A stretch of DNA of 6,631 nt from Treponema sp. (GTDB lineage: Bacteria; Spirochaetota; Spirochaetia; Treponematales; Treponemataceae): contig JAEDGP010000094.1 in assembly GCA_016297405.1 (NCBI GenBank), positions 1 through 6,631 on the forward strand, given 5' to 3'. Shown one piece after another: positions 1-4,977 of this stretch. Every line of letters begins with the position of its first letter. The first letter of the stretch is position 1. Made by a program: the position numbers and the translations under genes. The notes under the pieces were generated by a model. It ran no database searches and had not been told where the DNA came from. It saw nothing but the letters and a program-made list of their open reading frames with translations.

Positions 1-51
1 GGTGCTTTAGTTGGGCTCGCATTCGGTTTCCGTATTGCACAGAATCATTAA
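1..51 (+). CDS. C-terminal end of an unidentified protein (5' part outside window)
   Basis: Frame 1 is open from the first base and ends in TAA at 49-51. It gives the 16 residues GALVGLAFGFRIAQNH. The stretch is hydrophobic and glycine-rich, so it could be the end of a membrane helix or a strand of an outer-membrane barrel, but it is too short to assign. It points toward the minus-strand acetyltransferase gene, so the two genes converge. Other frames also cross this point; frame 3 stays open much longer, but that is the antisense shadow of the acetyltransferase gene. I do not recognise the family. Confidence 0.35.
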   Translation, partial: GALVGLAFGFRIAQNH

Positions 52-54
52 ATG

Positions 55-76
55 AAAAAACTGGTTACAAAGCCAG
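55..76 (-). terminator. Rho-independent terminator of the acetyltransferase gene
   Basis: Read on the minus strand, CTGGCT and AACCAG (76-61) pair as a 6-bp stem with one G-T wobble around a four-base loop. A run of six T follows at once (A55-A60 on the plus strand). It begins 17 bases after the TAG stop of the minus-strand gene. Its T-tract lies just beyond the stop of the upstream plus-strand gene, which it would not terminate because no T-tract follows the stem in that direction. Confidence 0.6.
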
Positions 77-92
77 GAATCAAATCAGAATT

Positions 93-881
93 CTATTTCC
101 TGTTCTTCTCAATCCATTCCACGGCAAAATCTACCAGCTGGCGCATGTTCATAAGGCGCAAGATTGCGTTACCAAGCTGAACTTTGTTTACGCTGCAGGA
201 CAACTCAAAAGTTTTTCCGATTTCTATAAAATCTTCTCCGTCAACAGCCAGGGTTTCATACGCTTTCCAGACTCTTTTTCCGTTTTCCATAATTGCACTG
301 TGTTCTACACAATTATGTTTTCCAGGATATTCAGCTCTTACATCCGCAAGATGAAGGGAAGTGTTTTTATCGTAATCAACACCAATCAAAAGAACCTTTC
401 CGTCCAAGTCATAAAAACGGCTCAGCGGAGAACCTTCGCCAAAAATATTTTCCAGAGTATGATTTTCTGTAAGGAAAACAGCATTTTTTCCATTTGCAGC
501 AACACTTCTTGCAGGATGATCACTTCGCTCAGTTCCAGGCCACTGACGAAACATTTCCGCCACAGCGCCCATTGTGTTTGTTGGTGTAATGCGTTTATCG
601 TATGCAGGCCAGTTTTCCCTGATAATATCCCACCATTCCTTAGGCTCAAGCCAGTGAACACCAGTTTCCGGGTCAAGATTTTTCCAGCTCTGAGTCGGCA
701 TCATAACAGTTCCGTCCGTTCCAACAGCCTCAAGCAGACTTCTGATTACAGGCTCTGCACCGCCACACACAAATCCAAGACTAGAAAGAGAACAATGAAC
801 CATAAGATTGTCCCCGGCTTTTACACCGATTTCTGCCAGCGCTCTATCAATATCTTTTTTTAAAACCACTTTTCTTTCCAT
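93..881 (-). CDS. AAC(3)-family aminoglycoside N-acetyltransferase-like protein
   Basis: The 262-residue protein has the usual length and layout of the antibiotic_NAT (AAC(3)) family. These cytosolic enzymes use acetyl-CoA to acetylate a 3-amino group, classically on 2-deoxystreptamine aminoglycosides. Visible landmarks are the N-terminal VHCSLSSLGFVCGGAEPVI block (28-46), the DGTVMMPTQSW strand (56-66), the MGAVAEMFRQWPGTERSDHP block (104-123), and GEGSPLSRFYDLDGKVLLIG (148-167) followed by the NTSLHLAD segment (173-180), whose H177 is the conserved family histidine. The ATG at 881 has AGAGAG seven bases upstream. The gene stands alone, followed by its own terminator and divergent from the Dabb gene. 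The family is seen clearly; the substrate is not. Many chromosomal relatives (YokD-like) have no proven resistance role, so resistance should not be assumed. Confidence 0.88.
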   Translation of the reverse strand: MERKVVLKKDIDRALAEIGVKAGDNLMVHCSLSSLGFVCGGAEPVIRSLLEAVGTDGTVMMPTQSWKNLDPETGVHWLEPKEWWDIIRENWPAYDKRITPTNTMGAVAEMFRQWPGTERSDHPARSVAANGKNAVFLTENHTLENIFGEGSPLSRFYDLDGKVLLIGVDYDKNTSLHLADVRAEYPGKHNCVEHSAIMENGKRVWKAYETLAVDGEDFIEIGKTFELSCSVNKVQLGNAILRLMNMRQLVDFAVEWIEKNRK

Positions 882-911
882 AAATAATCTCTCTTATTTT
901 TTTTGATACCA

Positions 912-920
912 ATTCTAGCA
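912..920 (-). promoter_or_regulatory. Possible extended -10 of the acetyltransferase gene
   Basis: On the minus strand TGC-TAGAAT gives an extended -10 (TGn plus five of six matches to TATAAT). It would start a transcript about 24 bases before the ATG at 881, upstream of the AGAGAG ribosome site. No convincing -35 is seen at 16-18 bp, so this is tentative. Confidence 0.35.
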
Positions 921-1022
921 TATTAAATCTCTGGAAAATATAACTATTATGGCGAATTATATAACAAAACTGTCTTTTTACAGATTAAAACAATATTGTC
1001 GCAGCATAAGTTTTTTAATTCG

Positions 1023-1052
1023 CTGACCAGATTTCAGAAAATGTGGTATAGT
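1023..1052 (+). promoter_or_regulatory. Promoter of the Dabb gene
   Basis: CTGACC (1023-1028, four of six -35 matches), an 18-bp spacer and TATAGT (1047-1052) preceded by TG one base upstream form a sigma-70-type promoter with an extended -10. Transcription would start near 1059, leaving a leader of about 24 bases with GAGGT before the ATG at 1083. A perfect 10-bp palindrome, ACAATATTGT (990-999), lies 23 bp before the -35. It could be a regulator site but occurs only once. Confidence 0.55.
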
Positions 1053-1082
1053 CTAGGAACACACAATTTTGCGAGGTAAAAA

Positions 1083-1388
1083 ATGGTAAAACACATTATC
1101 CTTTGGACTTTAAAACCAGAATTTTCAGAAGAAGAAAAAATCAATATCCGTAAAGGAATAAAAGAAAGCCTTGAAGCTTTGAAAGGAAAAATTCCAGGAC
1201 TTGTGGATATTAAAGTAAACGCAACCAGCCTGCTTGCATCATCCAACGCAGATGTAATGCTGGATTCCACTTTTGAAAACGAAGAAGCACTTAAGGGATA
1301 TGCAAAACATCCTGATCATGTTGCTGCCGCTGATTCAAAGGTGAGACCATATACAGCAATCCGTTCATGCCTTGATTTTGAAATCTAA
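1083..1388 (+). CDS. Dabb family (stress-responsive alpha/beta barrel) protein
   Basis: The 101-residue product fits a single Dabb domain, a ferredoxin-like fold that forms dimers with a shared beta barrel. The N-terminal MVKHIILWTLKP strand with its conserved His (H4), the helix rich in Glu/Lys (about 16-38), the IPGLVDIKVNAT strand (38-49), the SNADVMLDSTFEN segment (54-66) and the late YAKHPDHVAA motif (73-82) are all typical. GAGGT lies six bases before the ATG. The gene is monocistronic, divergent from the acetyltransferase gene and convergent with the feo operon. Bacterial single-domain Dabb proteins are small cytosolic proteins linked to stress or to small-molecule binding, with mostly unknown function. 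The family call is firm; the function is not known. Confidence 0.88.
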   Translation: MVKHIILWTLKPEFSEEEKINIRKGIKESLEALKGKIPGLVDIKVNATSLLASSNADVMLDSTFENEEALKGYAKHPDHVAAADSKVRPYTAIRSCLDFEI

Positions 1389-1419
1389 CTGATTCACAGA
1401 AAATTATGAATCATGCATG

Positions 1420-1468
1420 GGGTAGTGGCAGAAATCTGATTAAGGATCTGTGATTTTTGCTGCTACCC
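1420..1468 (+). other. 17-bp stem-loop in the convergent gap (possible terminator of the Dabb gene)
   Basis: Bases 1420-1436 pair with 1452-1468 without interruption: 14 Watson-Crick pairs and three G-T wobbles around a 15-base loop. The wobbles (1426/1462, 1427/1461, 1431/1457) become A-C mismatches in a minus-strand transcript, so the fold is stable mainly in RNA read from the Dabb gene, whose stop ends 31 bases upstream. No T-tract follows on either side, so it is not a standard intrinsic terminator. It could be a U-less terminator, a 3' stability hairpin or part of a repeated element. A seven-base segment upstream, TCACAGA (1394-1400), is complementary to TCTGTGA (1447-1453) and could compete with the end of the stem. 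Confidence 0.5.
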
Positions 1469-1509
1469 ACACCTAGAAATCTTATTAATCTGTATACAAA
1501 ATAACACAC

Positions 1510-1620
1510 TTACCATTCATTTAAGCGTCCTTTAAGCGGCCCGTTCATAATGGTACCAGCTTTACCTTGCGGCAGGGCATCAGCTTCCATAACAGCAAAC
1601 TGCATGCCCAAAAATCTCAT
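1510..1620 (-). pseudogene. Possible gene remnant or chance 36-residue ORF downstream of the Cys-rich gene
   Basis: ATG at 1620 opens a 36-residue frame ending in TAA at 1510 (residues include FAVMEADALPQGKAGTIMNG). It has no clear ribosome site. Just upstream, another frame that overlaps the Cys-rich gene reads KIAAAEINEIFG. Joined by a frameshift near the GGGCATGCAG at 1600-1609, the two would make a plausible protein C-terminus. I do not recognise a family. The overlapping Cys-rich frame is certainly the real gene at 1626-1660, so this may be coincidence. The rest of 1389-1625 holds only the hairpin. Confidence 0.15.
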
Positions 1621-1625
1621 TGATT

Positions 1626-1790
1626 TCAGCTGCGGCAATCTTTAGAACAGGAACTGCCACAGCAGGAACAACCGCAACAGCAGCCAACGCAACCTCCGGA
1701 AAGCTTTGCTTTTTTTCGCTTCCTTACAATCGAAAAAATTGCCAGCGCAACAACAGCAATCAGTATCAGTAAAACAACGACTGTTCCCAT
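1626..1790 (-). CDS. FeoB-associated Cys-rich membrane protein
   Basis: This 54-residue protein has one N-terminal membrane helix (about 3-22, VVVLLILIAVVALAIFSIV), a basic stop-transfer patch (RKRKKAK, 23-29), then a tail with nine cysteines (C34, C37-C39, C41, C43, C44, C48, C52) separated by Gly and Ser. That architecture, directly after feoB, is the hallmark of the small FeoB-associated Cys-rich family. The basic patch predicts a cytosolic Cys tail, suited to binding Fe2+ or an Fe-S cluster near the FeoB exit; that role is inference. AGGAG sits five bases before the ATG, the best ribosome site in the window. The gene starts 63 bases after the feoB stop with no promoter seen between, so it is probably the last gene of the feo operon. 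In organisms with FeoC this place is taken by a different protein; no FeoC is present here. Confidence 0.85.
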   Translation of the reverse strand: MGTVVVLLILIAVVALAIFSIVRKRKKAKLSGGCVGCCCGCSCCGSSCSKDCRS

Positions 1791-1853
1791 AAAATCTCCT
1801 GTAATCCTTGACGTTTTTCCAATTTGCTTTTGAAGCTGCTCAAAAATTTCACG

Positions 1854-4268
1854 CTACATTTTTGACTTATACTTATCTTTTCTGCAAATCATATAAATCA
1901 GACTTGCAAGTACAGCGAAAGCAAAGCAAACTTCAACCACGGCCAGCGCGCCATTTACAGTTCCTGTAAAAAGAATGCCAAACTGATTCACCAAAAAAGC
2001 GACTACGTAAGCAAATCCGCATTCATAGCCAATGGCAAACCAGAACCATTTTGCGCTGTTCATTTCACGCTTAATGGCACCCATTGCGGCAAAGCAAGGG
2101 GCACAAAGAAGATTGAAGATAAGGAACGACATTCCCGTAATTCCTGTAAAAACCGCCGCCATATTTTCATAAGCCTGCCTGCCACCATACAAGATTCCCA
2201 TTGTACCAACAATATTTTCTTTTGCAACAAGACCTGTAATTGCCGCAACAGTTGCCTGCCAGTTGCTCCAACCAAGAGGCTGGAAAATCCAGCATATTCC
2301 CTTGCCAAAGCAGGCAAGAAGGGAAGAGTCCATCTGATCTTCTTCAAGCATTCCAAAGCTGCCATCGGCAAAACCAAAGAACGAAAGGAACCAGATTACA
2401 ATTGTAGAAAGCAGAATGATTGTCCCAGCTTTTTTGATGAATGACCAGCCTCGTTCCCACATGGAGCGAAGAAGGTTTCCAACCGTTGGCCAGTGATAGG
2501 CAGGCAATTCCATCACAAAAGGAGCTGCATCACCGGCAAACATTTTTGTTTTCTTAAGCATTATTCCAGAGAGCAGAATTGCAGCTACACCGATAAAATA
2601 TGCACTTGTGGCAACCCATGGCGATCCGCCAAATATGGCACCTGCCACCATGGCAATAAACGGAGTTTTTGCACCACAAGGAATAAAAGTTGTTGTCATT
2701 ACTGTCATTTTGCGGTCGCGTTCATTTTCAATCGTGCGGCTTGCCATAATTCCAGGGATTCCACAGCCGGTTCCTACCAGCATAGGAATAAATGATTTGC
2801 CGGAAAGCCCAAAGCGGCGGAAAACCCTATCCATGATAAATGCAACTCTGGCCATGTAGCCGGAAGCCTCCAGGAACGCAAGCAGCAGGAACAAAATTAA
2901 CATCTGAGGAACAAATCCCAGAACCGCACCTACACCGGCTACAATTCCATCCAGAATAAGACCTTTGAGCCAGTCAGCACAGCCAGCATCATCCAACACA
3001 GGTTCAATTAAAGCTGGCACACCTGGAAGCCAGATTCCATAATCTTGTGGGGAAGGGCCTTCTTCGCCATATTTTTCAATTAATTCGTTTGCAATTGCTA
3101 CGTCTTTTTCTGTAAATTCAATCGGCTTTGAAACCTCAAGGGTTTCCTCATCCTGAACCACATAAGTGAATTCGCCGTTTTCAGAGGCTTTAACAATCGC
3201 CGGTGAATCGCCAAATTCCTCTACAGCTTCTTCGAAAGCTCCTGTTCCAATTCCAAAAAGATGAAAACCATCGCCAAAAAGACCATCGTTAGCCCAATCT
3301 GTTGCCGCAACACCAACAGTCACCATGGAAATATAATAAACGACCCACATTATGGCTGCAAAAATCGGAAGGGCAAACAGGCGGTTTGTTAAAATGCGGT
3401 CGATTTTGTCTGAAGCATTCAGCTTTCCAACATTGCCGCTTTTCGTTACGCAGCTTTTGATTATTGACTCAATATATTTATATCGCTCTGCTGTAATGAT
3501 GGATTCTGCATCGTCATCCATCTCTTTTTCGCATTCTAAAATGTCTTTTTCTATGTGGTTTAGCGTTTCAGAAGAAACTTCTATTTCTTCCGCATTCCTA
3601 AGCTGCTGCACAATCTTTGAATCCCGCTCAAAAAGTTTTACAGAATACCAGCGCTGTTTTTCTTCTGGAAGAGCGTGAATTACAGCTTCCTCAATATGGG
3701 CAAGGGCATGTTCCACTTCTGATGCAAAACGATGCTGATATTTCATTGATTTTTTTGCAGCTCCAGCTTGCACAGCGGCCAATGCAGCTTCCATACAACC
3801 TTTGTTTTTAAGGGCAGAAATTTCAAACACAGGACAACCTAAAGCCTTCGCCATCTGCTGAATGTGAATTTTATCGCCATTTTTCTTTACCACATCCATC
3901 ATGTTCACTGCAATTACCATGGGAATACCAAGTTCTGCCAACTGGGTTGTAAGATAAAGATTTCGCTCAAGGTTCGTGCCGTCGACTATGTTCAAAATGG
4001 CATCCGGCCGTTCCTTTACAAGATAATTTCTAGAAACTACCTCTTCTAACGTATACGGAGAAAGGGAATAGATTCCAGGCAAATCTATAATTTCCACATC
4101 TTCAGCAGTGGTTGAATCGCTGCTTCCTTTATAATTCGTCTTCAGCTTTCCGCTTTTCTTTTCAACAGTTACGCCAGGCCAGTTTCCCACAAATTGATTT
4201 GAACCTGTAAGCACATTAAACAAAGTTGTTTTTCCCGCATTCGGATTTCCGGCAAGTGCGATTTTCAT
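1854..4268 (-). CDS. feoB: Ferrous iron transport protein B (FeoB)
   Basis: FeoB is the inner-membrane Fe2+ transporter with a cytosolic G-protein domain. This 804-residue copy is intact. G-domain motifs: G1 GNPNAGKTT (7-15), G2 T34 in PGVT, G3 DLPG (62-65), G4 NMMD (122-125), G5 SAL (151-153). A helical spacer domain spans about 180-290. The membrane part starts near 298 and carries the two Gate repeats: GTGCGIPGIMASR (499-511) and FIPCGAKTPF (528-537) in the first, LCAPCFAAMGAIKRE (721-735) in the second, with core cysteines C501, C531, C722 and C725. An acidic segment of about 85 residues (330-415) lies between the first two helices, longer than in E. coli-type FeoB. The ATG at 4268 has GAGGAAG four bases upstream and yields the canonical MKIALAGNPN start. 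It is third in the operon, 122 bases after feoA-2 across a GC-rich element, and is followed by the Cys-rich gene. Confidence 0.98.
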   Translation of the reverse strand: MKIALAGNPNAGKTTLFNVLTGSNQFVGNWPGVTVEKKSGKLKTNYKGSSDSTTAEDVEIIDLPGIYSLSPYTLEEVVSRNYLVKERPDAILNIVDGTNLERNLYLTTQLAELGIPMVIAVNMMDVVKKNGDKIHIQQMAKALGCPVFEISALKNKGCMEAALAAVQAGAAKKSMKYQHRFASEVEHALAHIEEAVIHALPEEKQRWYSVKLFERDSKIVQQLRNAEEIEVSSETLNHIEKDILECEKEMDDDAESIITAERYKYIESIIKSCVTKSGNVGKLNASDKIDRILTNRLFALPIFAAIMWVVYYISMVTVGVAATDWANDGLFGDGFHLFGIGTGAFEEAVEEFGDSPAIVKASENGEFTYVVQDEETLEVSKPIEFTEKDVAIANELIEKYGEEGPSPQDYGIWLPGVPALIEPVLDDAGCADWLKGLILDGIVAGVGAVLGFVPQMLILFLLLAFLEASGYMARVAFIMDRVFRRFGLSGKSFIPMLVGTGCGIPGIMASRTIENERDRKMTVMTTTFIPCGAKTPFIAMVAGAIFGGSPWVATSAYFIGVAAILLSGIMLKKTKMFAGDAAPFVMELPAYHWPTVGNLLRSMWERGWSFIKKAGTIILLSTIVIWFLSFFGFADGSFGMLEEDQMDSSLLACFGKGICWIFQPLGWSNWQATVAAITGLVAKENIVGTMGILYGGRQAYENMAAVFTGITGMSFLIFNLLCAPCFAAMGAIKREMNSAKWFWFAIGYECGFAYVVAFLVNQFGILFTGTVNGALAVVEVCFAFAVLASLIYMICRKDKYKSKM

Positions 4269-4307
4269 TCTTCTTCCTCGTTAATTTTGATTTGCGTTAG
4301 GCAATGT

Positions 4308-4390
4308 AGGGGCGCTTTGCGCGTGCGCAGCACCGAACGTAGTGGAGCCCGGAACTGCCGACCCTGAGCCGCGCGAAGGGTAACGCCCTT
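4308..4390. repeat. GC-rich, highly structured intergenic element inside the feo operon (REP-like)
   Basis: Bases 4308-4388 are 57 of 81 G or C (about 70%), far above the flanks. The ends can pair: AGGGGCG (4308-4314) with CGCCCTT (4384-4390), one G-T wobble. Just outside, GCGTTA (4294-4299) is inverted as TAACGC (4381-4386). Inside are GCGC-TTT-GCGC (4312-4322), CAGCACCG (4328-4335) with CGGAACTG (4350-4357) in an imperfect 8-bp stem, and ACCCT (4361-4365) with AGGGT (4377-4381). It begins at the base after the feoA-2 stop and ends 39 bases before the feoB start. No long frame or transposase is present. Composition and nested palindromes suggest a dispersed REP or MITE-like repeat, but no second copy lies in this window. 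Confidence 0.6.
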
Positions 4391-4609
4391 TTAAATTACT
4401 TCTATTAATTCCGCATCCGATTTTCGAACGGAAAGCTCATAACCACGGACAGTTATTTCCACCGGATCGCCAAGGGGTGCCACTTTCCTTACGAAAATTT
4501 CAACGCCTTTCGTAATCCCCATGTCCATAATTCTGTGCTTAACGGCACCTTCGCCAGTAAGCCTGCTTACTTTAACAGTTGCACCAGGTTTTGATTCTTT
4601 CAATGTCAT
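4391..4609 (-). CDS. feoA: FeoA family protein (second copy)
   Basis: This 72-residue protein is a single FeoA domain, an SH3-like small cytosolic barrel thought to bind FeoB and modulate its GTPase or transport. It shows the classic pattern MTLKESKPGATVKVSRLTGE (1-20), the helix with RIMDMGITKGVEIFV (26-40), the LGDPVEITVRGYELSVRKSD strand pair (46-65) and a final AELIEVI. The TAG stop of the first feoA overlaps the ribosome site of this gene (AGAGGAA, five bases before the ATG), and only nine bases separate the frames, so the two are very likely translationally coupled. It matches the common FeoA consensus better than its upstream neighbour does. The GC-rich element follows its stop directly. 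Confidence 0.95.
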   Translation of the reverse strand: MTLKESKPGATVKVSRLTGEGAVKHRIMDMGITKGVEIFVRKVAPLGDPVEITVRGYELSVRKSDAELIEVI

Positions 4610-4618
4610 ATATTTCCT

Positions 4619-4828
4619 CTATACAATAATTTTGCCAGCCAAATCTCGTCCCAAGGCTATGCGGGAGTCCTTTACCTGTACGATAAGATTTCCGCACATA
4701 ACTGAAATCACAAGAACTTTCGCTCCGGGCACAAATCCAAGATCATTCAAATGATGTTTAGTCTGTTCCGAACCGCCGATTTTTTTTACAAGATATTCTT
4801 CTCTAAATTTCGCCATAAACAAAGGCAT
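4619..4828 (-). CDS. feoA: FeoA family protein (first copy)
   Basis: A second, divergent FeoA domain of 69 residues opens the operon. It shares the SH3-like pattern (LNDLGFVPGAKVLVISVMCG, then NLIVQVKDSRIALGRDLAG) but little identity with the next gene, so this is an old paralogue pair rather than a recent duplication. It is shorter between the two strand pairs, where the other copy has the APLGDPVEI segment. I choose the ATG at 4828 (MPLFMAKF), not the ATG seven codons upstream at 4849. The inner start has GGAG five bases before it and gives the normal family N-terminus. The outer one has no ribosome site, would lie about 11 bases from the predicted transcription start, and falls inside a repeated operator site. 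The partner of this copy could be FeoB or FeoA-2; the sequence does not say. Confidence 0.92.
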   Translation of the reverse strand: MPLFMAKFREEYLVKKIGGSEQTKHHLNDLGFVPGAKVLVISVMCGNLIVQVKDSRIALGRDLAGKIIV

Positions 4829-4833
4829 ATAAA

Positions 4834-4837
4834 CTCC
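4834..4837 (-). promoter_or_regulatory. Ribosome binding site deciding the feoA-1 start
   Basis: GGAG on the minus strand lies five bases before the ATG at 4828. The alternative ATG at 4849 is preceded only by AAAAGTTATCT. Confidence 0.6.
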
Positions 4838-4838
4838 A

Positions 4839-4916
4839 TAATTAGCCATAGATAACTTTTGAAATAAATATAGTTAGCATTGGGTAACTTGTCAAGTAGT
4901 TAGCGGTGATTAACTT
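4839..4916 (-). promoter_or_regulatory. Three repeated operator-like palindromes over the feo promoter
   Basis: Read toward the operon, three 20-bp sites fit AAGTTA-N6-GCTAAYTA: 4916-4897, 4890-4871 and 4858-4839. Thirteen positions are invariant, and in two sites AGTTA and TAACT form inverted arms eight bases apart (the third has TAATT in the right arm). One site lies just upstream of -35, one fills the 17-bp spacer, and one covers the predicted start of transcription. That placement fits repression. Context suggests an iron- or manganese-sensing repressor of the DtxR/IdeR/TroR or Fur type, but the pattern is not a textbook box for any of them (DtxR boxes have a much shorter gap between TTA and TAA). 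The regulator gene is not in the window. Confidence 0.65.
4867..4895 (-). promoter_or_regulatory. Promoter of the feo operon
   Basis: On the minus strand TTGACA (4895-4890, perfect -35), exactly 17 bp, then TATATT (4872-4867, five of six). Transcription would start near 4860, giving a leader of about 30 bases to the ATG at 4828. It is the strongest promoter match in the window, as expected for an operon held down by a repressor. Confidence 0.8.
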
Positions 4917-4937
4917 TTTAAAAAGATTTTCAAATGC

Positions 4938-4977
4938 TTTTGTTTTAGTCGCTGGAATTTTGTTTTAGTCACTGGAA
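4938..4977. repeat. 20-bp tandem duplication at the end of the YhhN-family gene
   Basis: TTTTGTTTTAGTCGCTGGAA (4938-4957) is followed at once by the same 20 bases with one change (G4951 to A4971) at 4958-4977. On the minus strand each unit carries the last codons and the TAA of the membrane-protein gene, so the second stop context lies beyond the real stop. It looks like a slippage duplication. Confidence 0.85.

Noticed and set aside
52..180. Plus-strand 42-residue frame from ATG 52 directly after the upstream stop
   Set aside because: Most of it is antisense to the acetyltransferase 3' end, and its first bases are the T-tract and hairpin of that gene's terminator.
300..863. 187-residue plus-strand frame opposite the acetyltransferase gene
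   Set aside because: It is antisense to a clear AAC(3)-family gene, has no recognisable domain and no ribosome site.
4521..4754. 77-residue plus-strand frame opposite the two feoA genes
   Set aside because: Antisense shadow of two well-supported FeoA domains.
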